33,348 nt of DNA, taken from NCBI GenBank assembly GCA_019428905.1, contig JAHYJN010000031.1, positions 1-33,348 on the forward strand. Reading direction: 5' to 3'. The translations under genes were made by a program, and so were the position numbers. Positions 23,699 through 30,827 of the stretch are shown here, one piece after another (the first letter of the stretch is position 1; the number at the start of each line of letters is the position of its first letter). The notes below the pieces were generated by a model. That model had not been told where the DNA came from. It did no database searches and worked only from the letters and a program-made list of their open reading frames with translations. Origin of the DNA: Candidatus Brevefilum sp. Its GTDB lineage: Bacteria > Chloroflexota > Anaerolineae > Anaerolineales > Anaerolineaceae.

Positions 23699-24139
23699 AT
23701 GCAAATTGAAGTTATGACCCATGTCACCGATGAGATCGTGGCGGCCTTTGAGCGCTTGATGCCCCAGCTGACCCACCACAGTCCCCCGCCCAACCGGGCA
23801 GACTTGCTGGAAATGGCGGGTTCTGGGTCGACCTAAGTGTTCCTGGCACGGGGAGGTGAAGGGCGGATCCTCGGCAGCGCCACCTTGGCGACCTTTCGAT
23901 CGCCGACCGGGCTGCACGGCTGGATCGAGGATGTGGTGGTGGACCAGGGGGCACGCCGCCAGGGGATCGGCAAAGCCCTGACCGAAGCCTGCCTGGATCA
24001 AGCCCGGGAGATGGGTTTGCGCGAGGTCAACCTGACCTCACGCTCGTCACGCTGCTACGCCAACCAGCTCTACCAGGCGATGGGCTTCATCCGGCGTGAG
24101 ACGAACCTTTACCGCTATCCCCTCGAGGAAGGGAAATGA
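23699..24139 (+). pseudogene. GNAT N-acetyltransferase interrupted by one in-frame TAA
   Basis: From ATG 23699 (GGAGG nine bases upstream) the frame encodes a typical N-terminus ending LLEMAGSGST. It then meets TAA at 23834-23836 (codon 46), and resumes in the same frame with VFLARGGEGRILGSATL, the acetyl-CoA loop WIEDVVVDQGARRQGIGKAL and the C-terminal LYQAMGFIRRETNLYRY. Without the TAA this would be a normal-length (146-aa) GNAT of the small RimI-like group. The sequence after the stop is not decayed, so the change is recent or an assembly error. A GTG right after the stop could restart a 100-aa fragment. The stop abuts the stop of the convergent gene with no gap. Confidence 0.8.
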
Positions 24140-24616
24140 TCAGGGGGTGGTTGTGGGGGCGGGCAGGGTGTGCGTGGGTATCCCCGTCGGGGGATCCGTC
24201 AGGGTAGGTTTTGGGGGTTGTGTGTTAATTTCCTGCTGAATGGGTGGTCCCTGCAGGGCAGACGCCAGCAGCGCCAGGGCGTGGGCTTCCGCCTCACGGC
24301 CTGCTGCCAACGCGCGTTGGGCCTGGGCACCCAGGGCATATACCGGGTCGGGGTCTTCCAACAGCGCTAAGCGCAGTGACGCCCGCCCCAGATCGCCTGT
24401 GGCTTCGTAGACCTGGGCGATCATCAGGCGGTAGACGTCCTTATCGGCCTCACCCAGGGTACCGGGGGTGCTGCTTTCGTAGACCACCGGGTTGATCAGC
24501 CAGGTGTAGACCAACCCCAAAATCAAGCCTAAAACGGCACCGGTCAGCAAGTACCATGGGCTGCGCTTCGGCGGTTCTTGGGGGGTGATGCGAGTCTCTC
24601 GGGTGTCATCCAGCAT
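24140..24616 (-). CDS. Single-pass membrane protein, paralogue of the preceding gene product (unknown function)
   Basis: A 158-aa protein. It has a short charged, proline-containing N-terminus, one TM helix (WYLLTGAVLGLILGLVYTWL, about residues 21-40), then INPVVYESSTPGTLGE and a helical repeat VYRLMIAQVYEATGDLGRAS / LRLALLEDPDPVYALG that looks TPR-like. The tail is rich in Pro and Thr. The TM-juxtamembrane-helix block aligns with the protein encoded directly upstream (24632-24988), so the two are tandem paralogues. It starts 15 bp after that gene, on the strand and probably in the operon of hutU. No function is known to me. Confidence 0.7.
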   Translation of the reverse strand: MLDDTRETRITPQEPPKRSPWYLLTGAVLGLILGLVYTWLINPVVYESSTPGTLGEADKDVYRLMIAQVYEATGDLGRASLRLALLEDPDPVYALGAQAQRALAAGREAEAHALALLASALQGPPIQQEINTQPPKPTLTDPPTGIPTHTLPAPTTTP

Positions 24617-24631
24617 GGATCAGCCGCCTTT

Positions 24632-24988
24632 TCACTCCAACCCATCCAGGGCACTTTGTACGGCAAAGGCCAAGTTACGCATCAACCCCAAGTCAGCGGA
24701 GGCATAGCGCTGGGCATCAGCATAACCAATAGCATCATTCATCAAGGCCAGCGGCGATGTGTTACCCAAAAAATCCAGACGCGCCAAGGCCATGGCCAGG
24801 TCGCCTTCGGCTTGGTACAGCTCTGCCACCATCAGGATGTAATCAGTTTGATAGTCAATCTGCAGTGCCTGCGGCCCGGTGCTGTGATACTGCACGGGGT
24901 TGATGCCCCAGCCGTAACCGAGCCCGGCGGCAAAGCCGGCCAGGATCGCCAGGGTAAAGAACACGAAGCGCCAGGTCCGCTTATGCAA
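24632..24988 (-). CDS. Single-pass membrane protein of unknown function, first of a tandem pair
   Basis: A 118-aa protein. It has a basic N-terminus, one TM helix (VFFTLAILAGFAAGLGYGWG, about residues 8-27), then INPVQYHSTGPQALQ, a helix pair TDYILMVAELYQAEGDLAMA / LARLDFLGNTSPLALM resembling a single TPR, and a further Ala-rich helix. The TTG start at 24988 is chosen because AAGGAGG, lying within the last codons of hutU, is 6 bp upstream. The frame is open further into hutU but with no homology or site. It shares the TM-INPV-Y-ST/P-helix layout with the next gene. The TPR-like part suggests a protein-binding role on one side of the membrane. Confidence 0.68.
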   Translation of the reverse strand: MHKRTWRFVFFTLAILAGFAAGLGYGWGINPVQYHSTGPQALQIDYQTDYILMVAELYQAEGDLAMALARLDFLGNTSPLALMNDAIGYADAQRYASADLGLMRNLAFAVQSALDGLE

Positions 24989-24989
24989 A

Positions 24990-26648
24990 TTAATCCTCCT
25001 TAAGCATCGGTATATGGATGCCGTGCCGTTTGGCCGCCTGGATCGCTTGCTCGTAGCCGGCATCGGCATGCCGCACGATCCCCATACCGGGGTCGACCGT
25101 TAGGACGCGTTCGAGCCGTTGGGCTGCGGCTGCCGTCCCATCCGCCACGATCACCTGGCCGGCATGCTGGCTGAAGCCGATCCCAACGCCGCCGCCGTGA
25201 TGGAAAGAGACCCAGGTGGCGCCGTTGACGGCGTTGATCAGCGCGTTCAGGATCGGCCAATCGCTGACCGCGTCGGTGCCGTCCAGCATGCTTTCGGTCT
25301 CGCGGTTGGGAGAGGCAACCGACCCGGCGTCGAGGTGATCGCGCCCGATCACGATCGGCGCTGAGACGATGCCCTCCGCCACCAGGTTATTGAAGGCCAA
25401 TCCGGCCTGGGCGCGCTCGCCGTAACCCAGCCAGCAGATGCGAGAGGGCAGACCCTGGAAGGGCACCTTGGCTTTCGCCATATCCAGCCAGCGATGCAGG
25501 TGTTCATCTTCCGGGAAGAGCGCTTTGATGGCTTCGTCGGTGGCGTAAATATCCTCCGGGTCACCGGAGAGAGCCACCCAGCGGAAGGGCCCCTTGCCCT
25601 CGCAGAACAACGGGCGAATGTAGGCGGGGACGAACCCCGGGAAGTCGAAGGCGTCCACCACGCCGTAATCGTAAGCGCGCTGGCGCAGGTTATTGCCGTA
25701 ATCGAAGACCTCTGCGCCCGCTTTTTGGAAGGCCAGCATGGCTTCAACATGCTTGGCCATGGAGGCCTGGGATTTCTCCCGGTATGCTGCGGGGTCGAGC
25801 TGGCGCAGGTCGTCCGCCTCAGCCAGGGACAAGCCGGCGGGGATATAGCTGAGGGTATCGTGGGCCGGCGTTTGGTCGGTGACGACATCGGGGATCACAC
25901 CGCGCAAGACCAGTTCGGGGAAGATTTCAGCCGCATTGCCGATCAGGCCGATGGATTTGGGCGTTTCGCTTTCCAGCGCTTCTTCGACCAGGGTCATGGC
26001 TTCTTCCAAGGTGTCGAAGACCGCATCCACATAGCCGATCTCCAGGCGGCGCCGGGCGCGTTCGGGGTCGACCTCGACGATCAGCCCCACACCCTCGTTC
26101 ATGGAGATTGCCAGGGGCTGTGCGCCGCCCATACCGCCTAACCCGGCGGTCAGCACGAATTTGCCCTTGAGCGACGGCCAACCGCGCTGGTGTGCCAGGG
26201 CGCCGAGGGTCTCATAGGTGCCCTGCAGGATGCCCTGGGTGCCGATGTAAATCCACGAGCCGGCCGTCATCTGGCCGTACATGATCAGACCCTTGGCCGC
26301 CAAGTCGTCGAAATGTTCCTGGGTGGCCCAATGCGGGACGAGGTTCGAGTTGGCGATCAAGACCCGCGGGGCATCCGGGTGGGTCTGGAAGACGGCCACG
26401 GGCTTGCCGGACTGCACCAGCAGGGTCTGGTCGTCTTCCAGGTCTTTCAGTGTGGTCAGGATGGCGTCGAAGGCCTCCCAGGAGCGGGCCGCCTGGCCGC
26501 GGCCGCCGTAGACCACCAGGTCATCCGGCCGTTCAGCGACCTCGGGGTCGAGGTTGTTCTGGATCATGCGGTAAGCGGCTTCGGTCAGCCACGATTTGCA
26601 GGTCAGCTGGCTGCCGCGTGGGGCGCGTACGGGACGGGGTTGGGACAT
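24990..26648 (-). CDS. hutU: Urocanate hydratase
   Basis: This 552-aa urocanase converts urocanate to 4-imidazolone-5-propionate, the second step of histidine degradation, using tightly bound NAD+. Visible signatures are [32 protein letters not shown] (NAD-binding), the urocanase motif [16 protein letters not shown] with the conserved Cys405, and [20 protein letters not shown]. Length and motifs are complete. AAGGAGG precedes ATG 26648, and a good promoter lies at 26687-26715. No hutH, hutI or formiminoglutamate gene is adjacent. Instead two small membrane-protein genes follow on the same strand. Confidence 0.96.
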   Translation of the reverse strand: MSQPRPVRAPRGSQLTCKSWLTEAAYRMIQNNLDPEVAERPDDLVVYGGRGQAARSWEAFDAILTTLKDLEDDQTLLVQSGKPVAVFQTHPDAPRVLIANSNLVPHWATQEHFDDLAAKGLIMYGQMTAGSWIYIGTQGILQGTYETLGALAHQRGWPSLKGKFVLTAGLGGMGGAQPLAISMNEGVGLIVEVDPERARRRLEIGYVDAVFDTLEEAMTLVEEALESETPKSIGLIGNAAEIFPELVLRGVIPDVVTDQTPAHDTLSYIPAGLSLAEADDLRQLDPAAYREKSQASMAKHVEAMLAFQKAGAEVFDYGNNLRQRAYDYGVVDAFDFPGFVPAYIRPLFCEGKGPFRWVALSGDPEDIYATDEAIKALFPEDEHLHRWLDMAKAKVPFQGLPSRICWLGYGERAQAGLAFNNLVAEGIVSAPIVIGRDHLDAGSVASPNRETESMLDGTDAVSDWPILNALINAVNGATWVSFHHGGGVGIGFSQHAGQVIVADGTAAAAQRLERVLTVDPGMGIVRHADAGYEQAIQAAKRHGIHIPMLKED

Positions 26649-26686
26649 GGGATGCCTCCTTGATGATTTATTATCCTGTTAGATAA

Positions 26687-26715
26687 ATTATAGTCGCAAC
26701 CCGGGATCTTTTCAA
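26687..26715 (-). promoter_or_regulatory. Sigma70-like promoter of hutU
   Basis: On the minus strand, TTGAAA (26715-26710) and a consensus TATAAT (26692-26687) are separated by exactly 17 bp, 39 bp upstream of the hutU ATG. Confidence 0.75.
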
Positions 26716-26743
26716 AACAAAGTTTGCCCCACCGTCTTTGTAG

Positions 26744-26768
26744 GGTGGGATGCGCTCTTCATCCCACC
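26744..26768. repeat. Short palindromic repeat (GTAGGGTGGG type)
   Basis: Nine-bp arms GGTGGGATG/CATCCCACC with a 7-nt loop. It has no T-run and lies in the divergent region between hutU and the oxidoreductase gene. It resembles small dispersed palindromes rather than a terminator. Confidence 0.5.
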
Positions 26769-26795
26769 GAAATCGGCCGAACCGTCGTAAAAGGG

Positions 26796-26819
26796 TGTAA
26801 AATTGGACACAATTTTACA
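26796..26819. promoter_or_regulatory. Candidate operator: perfect 10-bp palindrome arms
   Basis: TGTAAAATTG (26796-26805) and CAATTTTACA (26810-26819) are perfect inverted repeats around GACA. They centre 35 bp before the oxidoreductase start. The size and AT-rich symmetry fit a dimeric repressor site better than a terminator. No regulator gene is adjacent. Confidence 0.45.
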
Positions 26820-26842
26820 GGCAATGAAAGGTCCATCTTCTC

Positions 26843-28363
26843 ATGCACAAAAAACCAAAACTATTAATCATTGGGGCGGGGGTGGCCGGGTTATCGGCTG
26901 GGATCTATGCCCAGATGAACGGATTCGATGCCACCATCTACGAAATGCACCGCCTCCCGGGCGGCTTGTGCACCTCCTGGCGGCGGCGCGGCTATGTCTT
27001 TGATGGCGCGGTGCGCTACCTGACCAGCCTGTGCCCAAATATGAAGAGCAACCAGCTGTGGGATGAATTGGGCATCTTGGATGATACATCGATCCATTTT
27101 TATGATGAGCTGCTGTGTATCGAAGGGTCTGATGGGCGTAAACTGCACATTTATACCGATGTGGACCGTCTGGAAGCCCACCTGCTCGACCTGGCACCCG
27201 GCGATGAAGCCGTTATCCGCGAATTTACAGCAGGCATCCGGGATTTTAAACGTCTGGACCTGCCGGTGGACCTGACCGCGGGGGATATCCTCGAGCTAGC
27301 GAACATGGGACGGGAGATGGTACCGGTCTTATTGCCCACATTGCGCTGGTATGGATCGACCCTGTTGGATTTTGCCCAGCGTTTTAAAGAACCCCTCCTC
27401 AGGGAAGGGCTGCCGCTCTTCTTCCAATTTGCACCGGATGATTTCCCGATGATGCTGTGCCTATCGACCCTGGCAATGATGAATGACCGCGAGGCCGGTT
27501 ACCCGCTGGGCGGGTCGCTGCCGATCGCCAAAGCATTGGAAGCACGCTACCTCAGCCTGGGCGGGACGGTGCACTACCGCAGCAAGGTGCGCCAGGTCCT
27601 GGTAGCGGATGACCGGGCGTATGGCTTAGAACTGGCGGACGGGGAATTTGTGTCTGGCGATATCATCCTCTCTGCGGCGGATGGGCACAGCACGGTCTAT
27701 GACCTGCTGGGTGGGAAGTATACCGACCGCAAGCTGGACGAAATCTACCAGGGTGGGATGACCCCAAGCAAATCGATCCTGCAGGTCTCGCTGGGTGTGG
27801 CGATGGACTTTTCCGACCAGCCGCCAACGATCAACTTCCCCCTGGCGGAACCAGTGTGGCTGGGAAACCTGCGCCACGAACGGCTCTCCGTCAAGCATTA
27901 TTGTTTTGACCCAAGTATGGCGCCGCAGGGCAAGTCCGCCCTGACCTTGTGGATTGAGGCGGACTACGATTACTGGAAATGGCTGCGGGGTGACCCGCAA
28001 CGTTATGCCCGGCAAAAAGATGAGGTGGCTGAGATCGTCATCGAGCAGTTGGACCAACGTTACCCGGGCTTGCGGGGCGCCGTGGAGGTGGTCGACGTGG
28101 CGACACCGGTGACCCATGAGCGCTATACTGGCAACTGGCGGGGGGCGTTTGCCGGCTGGGCGCTGACCAGGCGCAAAATGAGCTTTATGATGGGGACCGG
28201 CATGCCCAAGACCCTGCCCGGGCTGGCGGGTTTTTACATGAACGGCCAGTGGGTCGAGCCGGGGGGCAATGTGGAACTGTCGTGCGGCTCAGGCCGGGAT
28301 GTGATCAAGGATATCTGCAAAGACCTTGGGATTCCATTCGTGCCGGATATCGTGGAGCGTTAA
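26843..28363 (+). CDS. FAD-dependent oxidoreductase, phytoene desaturase/RetSat-like
   Basis: A 506-aa flavoprotein. The N-terminal Rossmann FAD site is LLIIGAGVAGLSAGIYAQ, followed by the E of IYEMHRLPGG and CTSWRRRGYVFDGAVRYLT. A mid-region GGSLPIAKALEARYLSLGG and DIILSAADGHST are as in CrtI/retinol-saturase-like proteins. The C-terminal FAD motif is FYMNGQWVEPGGNVE. No carotenoid genes are nearby, so a carotenoid role is not supported, and the natural substrate is unknown. The start ATG 26843 is 12 bp after GAAAGG. The gene follows a candidate operator at 26796-26819 and has no clear downstream terminator before the pyr promoter. Confidence 0.85.
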   Translation: MHKKPKLLIIGAGVAGLSAGIYAQMNGFDATIYEMHRLPGGLCTSWRRRGYVFDGAVRYLTSLCPNMKSNQLWDELGILDDTSIHFYDELLCIEGSDGRKLHIYTDVDRLEAHLLDLAPGDEAVIREFTAGIRDFKRLDLPVDLTAGDILELANMGREMVPVLLPTLRWYGSTLLDFAQRFKEPLLREGLPLFFQFAPDDFPMMLCLSTLAMMNDREAGYPLGGSLPIAKALEARYLSLGGTVHYRSKVRQVLVADDRAYGLELADGEFVSGDIILSAADGHSTVYDLLGGKYTDRKLDEIYQGGMTPSKSILQVSLGVAMDFSDQPPTINFPLAEPVWLGNLRHERLSVKHYCFDPSMAPQGKSALTLWIEADYDYWKWLRGDPQRYARQKDEVAEIVIEQLDQRYPGLRGAVEVVDVATPVTHERYTGNWRGAFAGWALTRRKMSFMMGTGMPKTLPGLAGFYMNGQWVEPGGNVELSCGSGRDVIKDICKDLGIPFVPDIVER

Positions 28364-28385
28364 TCAATTGTTGACGGATTGCGCC

Positions 28386-28413
28386 TTGACAGAACCCAAA
28401 AAATGCATAGAAT
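28386..28413 (+). promoter_or_regulatory. Promoter of the pyr cluster
   Basis: A consensus -35 TTGACA (28386-28391) and a -10 TAGAAT (28408-28413) are separated by 16 bp. Transcription would start near 28420, giving a leader of about 128 nt before pyrC. Confidence 0.75.
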
Positions 28414-28425
28414 TGTCGCAGTGCT

Positions 28426-28566
28426 ATGCGATTAACCACCTTACCGTATCCCGTCACTGAACAGCGCGCCACGCCCCCCGTGGCCTTTATTTTGCCTTTG
28501 ATTGAGAGCCTTTCACGGCTCTCTTTTTTTGTGTTTGGAGGTAATCCATGCGCATCCCCGGCCTGA
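28426..28566 (+). CDS. Possible pyr leader peptide (46 codons)
   Basis: An ATG only about six bases after the predicted transcription start opens a 46-codon frame. It runs through the pause-like hairpin, the U-rich tract and the terminator, and ends 19 bases inside pyrC. Its position matches that of E. coli PyrL in the pyrBI leader, although the sequences are not alike. No ribosome-binding site is present, so translation would have to be leaderless. It could be a chance frame. Confidence 0.35.
   Translation: MRLTTLPYPVTEQRATPPVAFILPLIESLSRLSFFVFGGNPCASPA
28468..28503 (+). promoter_or_regulatory. Pause-like hairpin followed by a U-rich tract
   Basis: GCCACG/CGTGGC (28468-28473, 28479-28484) encloses CCCCC and is followed by a T-rich tract, TTTATTTTGCCTTTGATT (28486-28503), just before the terminator stem. 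In E. coli pyrBI the equivalent U-rich cluster makes RNA polymerase pause when UTP is low. Such a role here is inferred from layout only. Confidence 0.5.
28504..28530 (+). terminator. Leader terminator (probable attenuator) of pyrC
   Basis: A 7-bp stem GAGAGCC/GGCTCTC with loop TTTCAC is followed by T7. It lies downstream of the 28386-28413 promoter and only 17 bp before the pyrC ATG. No second promoter fits between, so expression of pyrC must depend on read-through. Confidence 0.85.
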
Positions 28567-29591
28567 TTGACCCCCATGTCCACATGCGCGAGCCCGGCGC
28601 GACCCACAAGGAGGATTGGGCCAGCGGCACGGCGGCTGCCCTGGCCGGCGGCTTCACCCAGGTGCTGGCCATGCCTAACACCGACCCGCCGGTTGTCGAT
28701 GGCGAGTCCCTGGCATTGGCTGCCCAACTGGCTGAGCATGGCGCTCGCTGTGATTTTGGCCTCTACCTGGGCGCCGGGGCGGACAACGTCTCGCAAACCG
28801 CTGCCCTGGCTGAGCGCTGCGCGGGCTTAAAGCTCTACCTGGACCAGACCTACGGCCCCTTACGCCTGGATGAGATGACGTTGTGGTTTGAGCACTTCAA
28901 GGCCTGGCCGAAAAACCGGCCCCTGGTGGCACATGCGGAGGGGCGCAGCCTGGCGGCGGCAATTTTAGTCTCGGAGCTGGTCGACCGGCCGCTGCACCTC
29001 GCCCATGTGGCGGCAAGAGAGGAGATCCTCCTGGTGCGGGCGGCCAAGGAGCGCAGCCTCAAGGTCACCTGCGAGGTGACGCCCCATCACCTGTTTTTAA
29101 CAGCGGATGACCTGCCAGGCGGTTGGGGCGAGGTGCGCCCGCGGCTGGGGACCCAGGTGGACGTGGATGCGCTGTGGCAGAACCTGGAGGTGATCGACTG
29201 CTTTGCCACCGATCACGCCCCGCATACCGCCGCTGAAAAGGCGAGCGCTAACCCGCCGCCGGGCTTCCCGGGGCTGGAGACGGCCTTACCGCTGCTGCTG
29301 ACGGCCGTGGGTGAAGGCCGCTTGACGCTGGAAGACGTCATCACCCGCATGGCTGACAACGTTCGGCGCATCTTTGGGGTCCCGGCCCAACCTGAGACCT
29401 GGGTCGAATTCGACCTGGATGCTGAGCACACCCTCAGCGCCCAGGGGATGCAGGGCAAAGCGGGCTGGACGCCCTTTGAGGGCTGGCAGGTGCGCGGTGC
29501 GGTGCGGCAGGTGGTGCTGCGCGGCCAGACGGTTTACCAGGATGGCCGGGTGTTGGCCCAACCGGGTTATGGGCAGCGGATTAAATTATGA
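28548..29591 (+). CDS. pyrC: Dihydroorotase, class I CAD-like short form
   Basis: This 347-aa zinc amidohydrolase interconverts carbamoyl-aspartate and dihydroorotate. Active-site residues are visible: His10-x-His12-x-Arg14 ([10 protein letters not shown]), carboxylated Lys95 ([10 protein letters not shown]), His129 (LVAHAEG), His153 (LHLAHVAA) and Asp222 (ATDHAPH). It starts directly at the barrel's first strand, [17 protein letters not shown], without the N-terminal beta-sandwich segment of most bacterial PyrC. It resembles the dihydroorotase domain of animal CAD. GGAGG lies 6 bp before ATG 28548. It is the first gene of the pyr cluster, behind a leader terminator. Confidence 0.93.
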   Translation: MRIPGLIDPHVHMREPGATHKEDWASGTAAALAGGFTQVLAMPNTDPPVVDGESLALAAQLAEHGARCDFGLYLGAGADNVSQTAALAERCAGLKLYLDQTYGPLRLDEMTLWFEHFKAWPKNRPLVAHAEGRSLAAAILVSELVDRPLHLAHVAAREEILLVRAAKERSLKVTCEVTPHHLFLTADDLPGGWGEVRPRLGTQVDVDALWQNLEVIDCFATDHAPHTAAEKASANPPPGFPGLETALPLLLTAVGEGRLTLEDVITRMADNVRRIFGVPAQPETWVEFDLDAEHTLSAQGMQGKAGWTPFEGWQVRGAVRQVVLRGQTVYQDGRVLAQPGYGQRIKL

Positions 29592-29637
29592 TAGATGTAG
29601 GTTGCGCACCAAACCGAACGCACAGTTATTAATTAAT

Positions 29638-29730
29638 CGTAGGGGCAACCCTCTGTGGTTGCCCAGCCCACAGGGTGCTACGCAAGGCAGACACAGCTCG
29701 AAGAGTGCTTTGCAAAGGTCTGCCCCTACG
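29638..29730. repeat. Dispersed element with 10-bp terminal inverted repeats
   Basis: CGTAGGGGCA (29638-29647) and TGCCCCTACG (29721-29730) bound a 93-bp non-coding segment in the gap between pyrC and pyrB. No exact target duplication is seen at its ends. It has further internal partial repeats (GGTTGCCC, GTCTGCCCC). Confidence 0.6.
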
Positions 29731-29765
29731 GATCAATACTTTGATAATACTAACAGGAGTATCAC

Positions 29766-30758
29766 ATGACAAACTTTAAGCCCCCAATCCATAACAAAAG
29801 CCCGCATTTGCCCTTTGGTGATAAGCAGGACTCGCCTTTTTACGGCAAGGATATCATCTCGGTCAACCAATTTGACCGAGAGCAGTTGACCAACATCTTC
29901 GATGTAGCCCACGAGATGTACGAGATGGTGGCCCGGGTCGGTTCCTTTGACCTATTGAAGGGCAAGATTTTAGCCAACCTGTTTTATGAGCCCTCTACCC
30001 GCACCTCGTCGTCCTTCACCTCCGCTATGGAGCGCCTGGGCGGCAGTGTGATCCCGATCAATAACGTCAGTTACTCCTCGGTCACCAAGGGTGAATCCCT
30101 GCCCGACACCGTGCGCACCCTGGAGGCCTATGCTGATGTGATCGTGCTGCGCCACCCGGAGGTGGGTTCATCGGCTTTAGCTGCCAAATATGCGCGCAAG
30201 CCGGTCATCAACGCCGGGGACGGCATCGGCGAGCATCCCACCCAGGCGCTGCTGGACCTGTTCACCATCCAGGAGGAATTGGGCCGGGTGGACGGCCTGA
30301 CGGTGACCATGATGGGCGACCTCAAATACGGGCGCACCGTGCACTCCCTGGCGCGCTTGCTGACCCTGTATGATGTCAGGCTCAACTACGTGGCACCGGA
30401 CATCCTGCGCATGCCGCCCGAGATCGTGGATGAGATCGCTGAGCGCGGCATCCCCCAAACGGCCACGGCCGATCTGATGCAGGTTTTGCCAGAAACAGAT
30501 GTGCTGTATGTGACCCGGGTGCAAAAAGAACGCTTTGAAGACCCCACCCGGCACGAAACGCTCAAGGGCGGCTATAGCATCACAGCCGAGACGATGACCC
30601 ACGCCAAGGACGAGATGATCGTAATGCACCCCCTGCCGCGGGTGTGGGAGATCGACATGGCTGTGGACGAGGATCCCCGGGCGGCTTACTTCCGGCAGAT
30701 GGAATACGGGCAGTATATCCGGATGGCGTTGCTGGCGATGGTGCTGGGTAAAGCCTGA
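29766..30758 (+). CDS. pyrB: Aspartate carbamoyltransferase catalytic subunit
   Basis: A 330-aa ATCase joining carbamoyl phosphate to aspartate in the first committed pyrimidine step. Signatures are the carbamoyl-phosphate loop [12 protein letters not shown], the second-subunit loop residues [41 protein letters not shown] (aspartate side), RVQKERF and MHPLPR. It has an N-terminal extension of about 25 residues before the first core strand. No regulatory pyrI is in the window, so it may form an unregulated trimer. AGGAG precedes ATG 29766. It is 174 bp from pyrC with a repeat element between, and 69 bp from the next pyr gene. Confidence 0.95.
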   Translation: MTNFKPPIHNKSPHLPFGDKQDSPFYGKDIISVNQFDREQLTNIFDVAHEMYEMVARVGSFDLLKGKILANLFYEPSTRTSSSFTSAMERLGGSVIPINNVSYSSVTKGESLPDTVRTLEAYADVIVLRHPEVGSSALAAKYARKPVINAGDGIGEHPTQALLDLFTIQEELGRVDGLTVTMMGDLKYGRTVHSLARLLTLYDVRLNYVAPDILRMPPEIVDEIAERGIPQTATADLMQVLPETDVLYVTRVQKERFEDPTRHETLKGGYSITAETMTHAKDEMIVMHPLPRVWEIDMAVDEDPRAAYFRQMEYGQYIRMALLAMVLGKA

Positions 30759-30827
30759 TCGGGATTTTTGGCGGCTTGATTCAGATTACAATAAGATCAA
30801 CCCAACCCTAGCTAATGGGAGAAATCC

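Noticed and set aside
25494..26141. 215-aa open frame on the plus strand inside hutU
   Set aside because: It lies entirely antisense to the strongly supported urocanase gene, has no recognisable motif and reflects high-GC codon shadowing.
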